Below, piece by piece: positions 6,456-11,359 of a stretch of DNA of 11,359 nt; within the stretch, counting starts at the first letter, position 1; each line of letters begins with the position of its first letter. This stretch comes from Gammaproteobacteria bacterium UBA5338 (lineage in GTDB: Bacteria; Pseudomonadota; Gammaproteobacteria; Pseudomonadales; UBA5862). The stretch covers positions 1 to 11,359 of the forward strand of contig DHQM01000108.1 of the NCBI GenBank assembly GCA_002408105.1. Direction: 5' to 3'. The translations under genes and the position numbers were made by a program. Below the pieces are notes generated by a model, which saw only the letters and a program-made list of their open reading frames with translations, was not told where the DNA came from and searched no databases.

Positions 6456-9077
6456 TCAGATCGTTGCCTCCAGTTGCTGGGTTTCGAAGACCTCGATCTT
6501 GTCGCCCGCCTTGATGTCGTTGTAATTGCGCACGCCAATCCCGCACTCGGTGCCAGCTCGCACCTCACTCACATCGTCCTTGAAGCGCCGCAGGGATTCG
6601 AGTTCACCTTCGAAAATCACCACTTGATCGCGCAGCACCCGGATCGGGCGGTTCCTCTGCACCGAGCCTTCCACCACCATGCAGCCGGCCACCTGGCCGA
6701 ATTTGGGCGAGCGGAAGACATCCCGAACTTCGGCGATGCCAATGATGCGCTCGCGAAATACCGGCGAGAGCATTCCGGTGAGGGCGGCGCGCACATCTTC
6801 AACCAGGTCGTAGATCACACTGTAGTAGCGAAGGTCGAGGTCGTTGTCCTCGACAATTTTGCGCGCCTGCGCGTCTGCCCGGACATTGAACCCGAAGATG
6901 ACCGCCTCGGAGGCCAAGGCCAGGTTGGCGTCTGTCTCCCCAATGCCGCCGACGCCGGACGAAATAATTTTGACCTGAACCTCTTCATTGCCCGCCTCGG
7001 CGAGGGCCTGCGAAATGGCTTCCAGAGACCCACGAACATCTGTTTTCAGCACCACATTCAGGGTTTTGGTTTCCTCACCCCCCATGCTGTCGAACAGGTT
7101 TTCCAGCTTGGCAGCCTGCTGGCGGGCCAGCTTGCGCTCGCGCTCTTTGGACCGGCGCAGCTCGGCGACCTCCCGGGCCTTGCGTTCATCGACCACCACG
7201 AAGAACTCGTCTCCCGCATCGGGCACGCCACCGAGGCCCAGAATCTCTACTGGGGTCGAGGGCCCGGCCGATTCAATGGCAGCGCCGGTCTCGTCGACCA
7301 GCGCTCGCACTCGGCCATACTGTTCTCCGGCGAGCATGACATCGCCCCTGCGCAGGGTACCGCTCTGGACCAACAGGGTGGCCACAGCACCACGCCCGCG
7401 ATCCAAGCGAGACTCAACGACCACGCCACGCGCAGAGCCATCAACTGGAGCCATCAGCTCCAGCACTTCGGCCTGCAGCGATACCGCTTCCAGCAACTGC
7501 TCAACGCCCTCACCGGTGTGGGCAGAGACGGGAATGAACTGCACATCGCCGCCCCAGTCTTCAGGGATGACTTCACGCTGTGCCAGTTCATTTTTCACCC
7601 GATCAAGGTCCGCCTCCGGCTTGTCAATCTTGTTGACTGCGACGACCAAAGGCACCCCTGCCGCGCGGGCATGCTGAACCGCCTCTTCGGTTTGGGGCAT
7701 CACGCCATCATCGGCGGCGACGACCAGGATCACGATGTCGGTCAAATGGGCCCCACGGGCCCGCATTGCTGTAAACGCGGCGTGTCCAGGGGTATCCAGA
7801 AAGGTGATCGATCCGAGTTCCGTATCGACGTGGTAGGCTCCGATGTGCTGCGTGATCCCCCCAGCCTCGCCACTGGCGACCCGGGACTTGCGGATGTAAT
7901 CGAGTAGCGAGGTCTTGCCATGGTCAACGTGCCCCATGACGGTGACCACAGGCGCACGAGGCTGTTCGGCTCCGCTGCTGCTCTCCAGGGAAGAAATCAG
8001 CTGGTCTTCGAGCTCAGTCTCGCTGAGCAGCTTGACCGCGTGGCCCATCTCTTCGACCACCAGTGCGGCAGTTTCCTGATCCAAGGTCTGGTTGACGGTC
8101 GCCATCACCCCCAGCTTCATCAGCTCACGGATGAGGTCAGTGGCCTTCACGGACATCCGGTTGGCCAACTCCGATACAGCGATCGCCTCAGGAATCTCAA
8201 CCTGGCGCACCACCGCTTCGGTCGGCCTCTCGAACGCGTGTTCTTGGGCCAAGCGGGTTTTCGACGCACGACCCGCGCGCCGGCGACGCCCAGCCCGCTC
8301 CACTTCATCCAGGCCGCCATCTTCGAGGCTCAGGGTCGCGCGGGCGCCGCGGAGCTTGCTAGGGGCTTTGTCTTTGTTCTTCGGCCGGCCAGCCTTGCGC
8401 CGCTTTTCAGCTTCTTCTTCATCGGCGCTGCGGCCGTCTGCGGCACGCTTGGGTGTGGCCTTCGGAGCCGCCTTGGCGGCTTCTTCAGCCTGTTTGGCTG
8501 CCTCTGCCTCTGCGGCCAATCGAGCCGCCTCACGCTCGGCCTCTTCGATCTTCTTCCGCTCGGCCTCTTGCTGGCGCCGCTCCTCTTCCTGGACGCGCCG
8601 CTCTTCCTCTTGGTGGCGACGAAGTGCCAAGTCCTCGGCTTGACGACGGGCTTCTTCAGCGATGCGTTCACGCACGTCCATGCCGGCCGTGGTGGCCTCA
8701 ACGGTCGGCGCTTCCTGCTCAACCACGGCGACAGGTTCGCTCAACTCGGATTGTTCATCGGCGCCTTCGGTGGCCTGGTCCCGTTTGACGTAGGTGCGTT
8801 TGCGCCGCACCTCGACACTGACCGTCTTCGACTTGCCTTGGGCACCACTCAACTTGAGGGTGCTGACCTTCTTGCGCTTCAGGGTGATCTTTTTGGGCTC
8901 TTCCACAGCCTCTCCATGGCTTTCGCGTAGAAAGCTCAGAAGTTGCTGCTTCTGTTCATCTGAAACGGTGTCGTCGACCTGTGTCTGCGGCAGGCCTGCT
9001 TCGCTCATCTGCTGGAGCAGACGGTCGGCGGTGGCACCCACCACCTCGGCCAATTGCTTCACGGTCACTTCTGCCAT
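6456..9077 (-). CDS. infB: Translation initiation factor IF-2
   Basis: IF2 is the GTPase that brings fMet-tRNA to the 30S P site and promotes 50S joining. The protein has 873 residues (E. coli 890). Domain order: an N-terminal IF2_N module (1 to about 52, [14 protein letters not shown]), a basic segment, a long charged alanine/glutamate/arginine helix (about 133-205), an R/K-rich linker, a second IF2_N module (about 285-345), the G domain with GHVDHGKT (382-389), DTPGH (428-432) and NKID (482-485), then domains II, C1 and C2, the last being the fMet-tRNA-binding module. The ATG start at 9077-9075 has GGAG 8 bases upstream; the stop is TGA. An upstream in-frame extension overlaps nusA and is not family-like. 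Internal starts give shorter IF2 forms in E. coli; I found no in-frame internal start with a convincing ribosome-binding site. Confidence 0.98.
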   Translation of the reverse strand: MAEVTVKQLAEVVGATADRLLQQMSEAGLPQTQVDDTVSDEQKQQLLSFLRESHGEAVEEPKKITLKRKKVSTLKLSGAQGKSKTVSVEVRRKRTYVKRDQATEGADEQSELSEPVAVVEQEAPTVEATTAGMDVRERIAEEARRQAEDLALRRHQEEERRVQEEERRQQEAERKKIEEAEREAARLAAEAEAAKQAEEAAKAAPKATPKRAADGRSADEEEAEKRRKAGRPKNKDKAPSKLRGARATLSLEDGGLDEVERAGRRRRAGRASKTRLAQEHAFERPTEAVVRQVEIPEAIAVSELANRMSVKATDLIRELMKLGVMATVNQTLDQETAALVVEEMGHAVKLLSETELEDQLISSLESSSGAEQPRAPVVTVMGHVDHGKTSLLDYIRKSRVASGEAGGITQHIGAYHVDTELGSITFLDTPGHAAFTAMRARGAHLTDIVILVVAADDGVMPQTEEAVQHARAAGVPLVVAVNKIDKPEADLDRVKNELAQREVIPEDWGGDVQFIPVSAHTGEGVEQLLEAVSLQAEVLELMAPVDGSARGVVVESRLDRGRGAVATLLVQSGTLRRGDVMLAGEQYGRVRALVDETGAAIESAGPSTPVEILGLGGVPDAGDEFFVVVDERKAREVAELRRSKERERKLARQQAAKLENLFDSMGGEETKTLNVVLKTDVRGSLEAISQALAEAGNEEVQVKIISSGVGGIGETDANLALASEAVIFGFNVRADAQARKIVEDNDLDLRYYSVIYDLVEDVRAALTGMLSPVFRERIIGIAEVRDVFRSPKFGQVAGCMVVEGSVQRNRPIRVLRDQVVIFEGELESLRRFKDDVSEVRAGTECGIGVRNYNDIKAGDKIEVFETQQLEATI

Positions 9078-9105
9078 CAGGGATACTCCAGTGCTCTTCG
9101 CTGTC

Positions 9106-10614
9106 TTAGCTATTGCCTGTCTCAGCTTCTGTTTCCGCGAACCAGGGTGCGCGTGCCGCCATGATGAGCCGTCCGGCATGCTCCTCGTCCAACCCATCAA
9201 TGTCCAACAAGTCATCAATGGACTGCTCGGCCAAGTCCTCCTGCGTGGATATGCCACGTCGCGCCAACTGGAGAGCGAGGGCACGCTCCATGCCTTCGAG
9301 GTTCAACAGGTCTTCCGCCGGCTCCAGCGCTTCGATGGCTTCTTCGCCAGCGATCGCGAGTGTCAACAGGGCATCTTTGGCCCGGGCACGCAATTCCTCG
9401 GCGATTTCTTCATCGAACCCTTCGATCGCCAGCAACTCACTGATTGGTACATAGGCGATCTCGTCGAGGGTCGAGAAGCCCTCCGCAACCAGCACTTCCG
9501 CCACTTCCTCGTCAACGTCAAGGTGCTCCATGAACTGTTGGGCGAAGCGATTGGCTTCTTGCTCTTCCTTCTCCGCCGCCTCCTGCTCACTCATGACATT
9601 GATGTTCCAGCCCGTGAGCTCCGCCGCCAGGCGCACATTCTGCCCCCCTCGGCCGATCGCCTGAGCAAGGTTGTCCTCTTCCACCGCGATGTCCATCGAA
9701 CCCACTTCTTCGTCCAGCACAATCGATATGGCCTCGGCGGGCGCCATGGCATTGATCGCCAACTGGGCGGGATTGTCATCCCAGGTGACGATATCGATGC
9801 GCTCACCGCCGAGCTCATTCGAAACCGCCTGCACGCGTGAACCACGCATGCCCACACAAGCCCCGACTGGGTCGATGCGCCCGTCGTTCGTCTTCACCGC
9901 GATTTTTGCGCGCGAACCCGGGTCTCGTGCCGCCCCTTTAATTTCGATCACCTGCTCAGCGATTTCCGGAACCTCTAGGCGGAACAACTCGATCAGCATC
10001 TTGGGGTCGGTTCGGCTCAAAATCAGTTGCGGACCGCGCGCCTCCGGTTCAACGCGCAGCAAGACAGCGCGAACCCGGTCGCCCATGCGAAAACTCTCAC
10101 GAGGCAGCGCTTGCTCGCGAGACAGCAAGGCTTCGGCATTGCTGCCCAGGTCCACAATGATGTTGTCTCGGGTGACTTTCTTCACTTGGCCATTGAGCAA
10201 TTCACCGATCCGGTGCTGGTAATCGGCTGCGATGCGCGCACGCTCTGCCTCACGCACTTTCTGCACGATGACTTGCTTTGCAGTCTGTGCCGCGATCCGA
10301 CCAAAACCAACGTTTTCGACCTGCTCTTCCCACACGTCCCCTGCTATGAGCGACGGGTCTTTTTCATGGGCTTCCTCTAGCGTGAACTCGGTACCCAACT
10401 TCGCAGGCTCGTCGTCGGCCACGACCAGCCAACTGCGAAACGTGGTGTAATCGCCGGTGCTGTGATCAATGTCGACCCGAATGTTGCTGTCCTCGTCGTA
10501 TCGTTTCTTCGTCGCTGTGGCGAGGGCCAACTCAATCGCTTCAAATATGACCGCGCGCGAAACGCCCTTCTCGTTGGAGACCGCCTCGACCACCGCCAAT
10601 ATTTCTTTGTTCAT
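9106..10614 (-). CDS. nusA: Transcription termination/antitermination factor NusA
   Basis: NusA binds RNA polymerase near the RNA exit channel, stabilises pause and terminator hairpins, and joins antitermination complexes on rRNA operons. The protein has 502 residues (E. coli 495). It shows the N-terminal polymerase-binding domain (about 1-130), an S1 domain (about 135-200), KH1 with GMRGSR (255-260), KH2 with GRGGQN (321-326) and two C-terminal acidic repeats (about 370-420 and 440-495) with helix-hairpin-helix-like ends. Two acidic repeats are typical of gammaproteobacterial NusA, where the second contacts the polymerase alpha subunit. The ATG at 10614-10612 has GAGG 10 bases upstream; the stop is TAA. 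It lies 33 bases after rimP and 28 before infB. In E. coli NusA represses its own operon, which is relevant to the terminators upstream of rimP. Confidence 0.98.
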   Translation of the reverse strand: MNKEILAVVEAVSNEKGVSRAVIFEAIELALATATKKRYDEDSNIRVDIDHSTGDYTTFRSWLVVADDEPAKLGTEFTLEEAHEKDPSLIAGDVWEEQVENVGFGRIAAQTAKQVIVQKVREAERARIAADYQHRIGELLNGQVKKVTRDNIIVDLGSNAEALLSREQALPRESFRMGDRVRAVLLRVEPEARGPQLILSRTDPKMLIELFRLEVPEIAEQVIEIKGAARDPGSRAKIAVKTNDGRIDPVGACVGMRGSRVQAVSNELGGERIDIVTWDDNPAQLAINAMAPAEAISIVLDEEVGSMDIAVEEDNLAQAIGRGGQNVRLAAELTGWNINVMSEQEAAEKEEQEANRFAQQFMEHLDVDEEVAEVLVAEGFSTLDEIAYVPISELLAIEGFDEEIAEELRARAKDALLTLAIAGEEAIEALEPAEDLLNLEGMERALALQLARRGISTQEDLAEQSIDDLLDIDGLDEEHAGRLIMAARAPWFAETEAETGNS

Positions 10615-10647
10615 CGTGCTTGTGCCTCGCCCCAAGCTGTGTTGTGA

Positions 10648-11115
10648 TCAGTCGAACTGCGGCACCACCTGTGCCCGATCGATCCACTCATACGGCACCA
10701 CGTACTCCTGATCGTCCACGCGGATGACCACGTCTTCATCTTCCACGCCCACCAGTTGCCCGCTGTAGTTTCGCCGCCCCTCGAAGGGTTGCCGCAAACG
10801 CAACTGCACCACACTGCCAACAAAACGTTGAAAATGCGCCAATGCAAACAATGGGCGATCCAGTCCCGGCGACGAGACCTCAAGCTGGTATTTTCCGCTG
10901 ACAGGATCTTCAACATCAAGCAAAGCGCTGACCTGCCGGCTGACCCGCTCGCAGTCGTCGATGGAGACCCCATCCGGCTTGTCGATGTAGATGCGCAACA
11001 CGGATTGCTTTGGGTTGGCGCTGTACTGCAACCCCCAGAGCTCACAACCCAGGGCTTCGACTGCCGGGCTTAGCAGTGCCATCAACTCGCGTCTTTTCGG
11101 CTGCATCCCACTCAC
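10648..11115 (-). CDS. rimP: Ribosome maturation factor RimP
   Basis: RimP binds free 30S subunits and assists early assembly around S12 and the central pseudoknot. The protein has 155 residues (E. coli 150). The N-terminal alpha-beta domain contains PAVEALGCELWG (17-28), RIYID (41-45), the conserved DDCERVSRQVSALLDVEDP (53-71) and VSSPGLDRPL (80-89), the best family signature. An SH3-like beta domain follows to the C-terminus. I chose GTG at 11115-11113 because GAGG (11129-11126) is 10 bases upstream; ATG three codons later would sit 19 bases from it. The stop is TGA. It is the first protein gene of the operon. A U-tailed hairpin ends about 40 bases before its ribosome-binding site. Confidence 0.96.
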   Translation of the reverse strand: MSGMQPKRRELMALLSPAVEALGCELWGLQYSANPKQSVLRIYIDKPDGVSIDDCERVSRQVSALLDVEDPVSGKYQLEVSSPGLDRPLFALAHFQRFVGSVVQLRLRQPFEGRRNYSGQLVGVEDEDVVIRVDDQEYVVPYEWIDRAQVVPQFD

Positions 11116-11167
11116 CGCTGGCTGACCTCATACCGAGACCCGAACCCGCAAGCAGTCGTCCATAAAC

Positions 11168-11190
11168 AAAAAATGGGCACAAGGCCCACT
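11168..11190 (-). terminator. Intrinsic terminator or attenuator just upstream of rimP
   Basis: On the minus strand AGTGGGC (11190-11184) pairs with GCCCATT (11178-11172) over a CTTGT loop, including one G-U pair, and is followed by TTTTTTGTTT. This is a good intrinsic terminator shape. It sits between the tRNA and rimP, on the strand of both, only about 40 bases before the rimP ribosome-binding site. There is too little room downstream for a typical promoter plus leader, so readthrough control is likely. Confidence 0.65.
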
Positions 11191-11263
11191 TCAGATACCG
11201 CACGCTTCATGGCTGACGCGGGCATTCAACAACACCTACGCTGATGCCGCCTCTACGCCTACG

Positions 11264-11285
11264 AAAAAGCCCCGATAACGGGGCT
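11264..11285 (-). terminator. Intrinsic terminator after the initiator tRNA gene
   Basis: On the minus strand AGCCCCG (11285-11279) pairs with CGGGGCT (11274-11268), 7 bp over a TTAT loop, with a run of five T ending at 11264. It begins 18 bases after the CCA end of the tRNA and would define the 3' end of the tRNA precursor. Partial readthrough would feed the rimP operon. Confidence 0.85.
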
Positions 11286-11303
11286 CCTACCAAGAATAAA
11301 ACT

Positions 11304-11359
<56 letters not shown>

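Noticed and set aside
6138..7907. A 589-codon open frame on the plus strand
   Set aside because: It lies wholly antisense to rbfA and infB. Its translation resembles no family I know, and long antisense frames are expected opposite G+C-rich, codon-biased genes.
8460..8690. Repetitive-looking Glu/Arg/Ala-rich stretch that could suggest a tandem repeat or low-complexity insertion
   Set aside because: It encodes the charged helix normally found in the variable N-terminal half of IF2; no exact DNA repeat unit was seen.
9078..9284. Upstream in-frame extension of infB
   Set aside because: It overlaps nusA in another frame. The ATG at 9077 has GGAG 8 bases upstream and starts the conserved IF2 N-terminal module.
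7920..9840. Two further long plus-strand open frames (7920-8930 and 8794-9840)
   Set aside because: They are antisense to infB and nusA. The hydrophobic-looking leucine/phenylalanine content of the first comes from complementing the Glu/Lys/Arg-rich IF2 helix, so it is not a real membrane protein.

Overview
This window is a piece of a gammaproteobacterial chromosome. It is G+C-rich, and every gene I recognise is a core housekeeping gene whose sequence resembles its Escherichia coli or Pseudomonas counterpart. Gene order supports the assignment. From the right edge leftwards on the minus strand runs the classic nusA-infB operon: initiator tRNA-fMet (metY-like), rimP, nusA, infB, rbfA, truB, rpsO, pnp. 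Converging on it from the left, on the plus strand, are panD (3' part only) and acs. As I recall, Pseudomonas has a similar neighbourhood (panBCD, pgi, acs, then pnp), so this may be a relative in which pgi is absent or elsewhere.

Layout. Bases 1-313 hold the end of panD, beginning almost exactly at its Gly-Ser self-cleavage site. Bases 314-475 are a leader/promoter region with several inverted repeats. acs occupies 476-2416. A strong bidirectional terminator at 2458-2487 separates the convergent acs and pnp. The minus-strand operon then fills the rest: pnp (2552-4654), rpsO (4705-4974), truB (5092-6042), rbfA (6043-6417), infB (6456-9077), nusA (9106-10614) and rimP (10648-11115). Gaps from rimP downstream are 33, 28, 38, 0, 117 and 50 bases. 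Between rimP and the tRNA (11304 to beyond the edge) lies a 188-base leader with two intrinsic-terminator hairpins on the minus strand. No gap without a gene exceeds 300 bases.

How the genes work together. The minus-strand cluster joins transcription elongation and termination (NusA), translation initiation (tRNA-fMet, IF2), 30S subunit maturation and structure (RimP, RbfA, S15), tRNA modification (TruB) and RNA turnover (PNPase). acs activates acetate to acetyl-CoA, and panD makes beta-alanine for pantothenate and coenzyme A. The two therefore share a loose link to coenzyme A metabolism, but nothing shows they are co-regulated.

I found no mobile element, CRISPR array, phage gene, toxin-antitoxin pair or unknown protein family, and no convincing new system. 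What deserves a second look is RNA-level control: tandem terminators ahead of rimP, a structured rpsO leader overlapping a promoter-like sequence, a hairpin presenting the rbfA ribosome-binding site, the rpsO-pnp hairpin, and palindromes upstream of acs. All positions and base pairings were read by eye and have not been folded or searched computationally.
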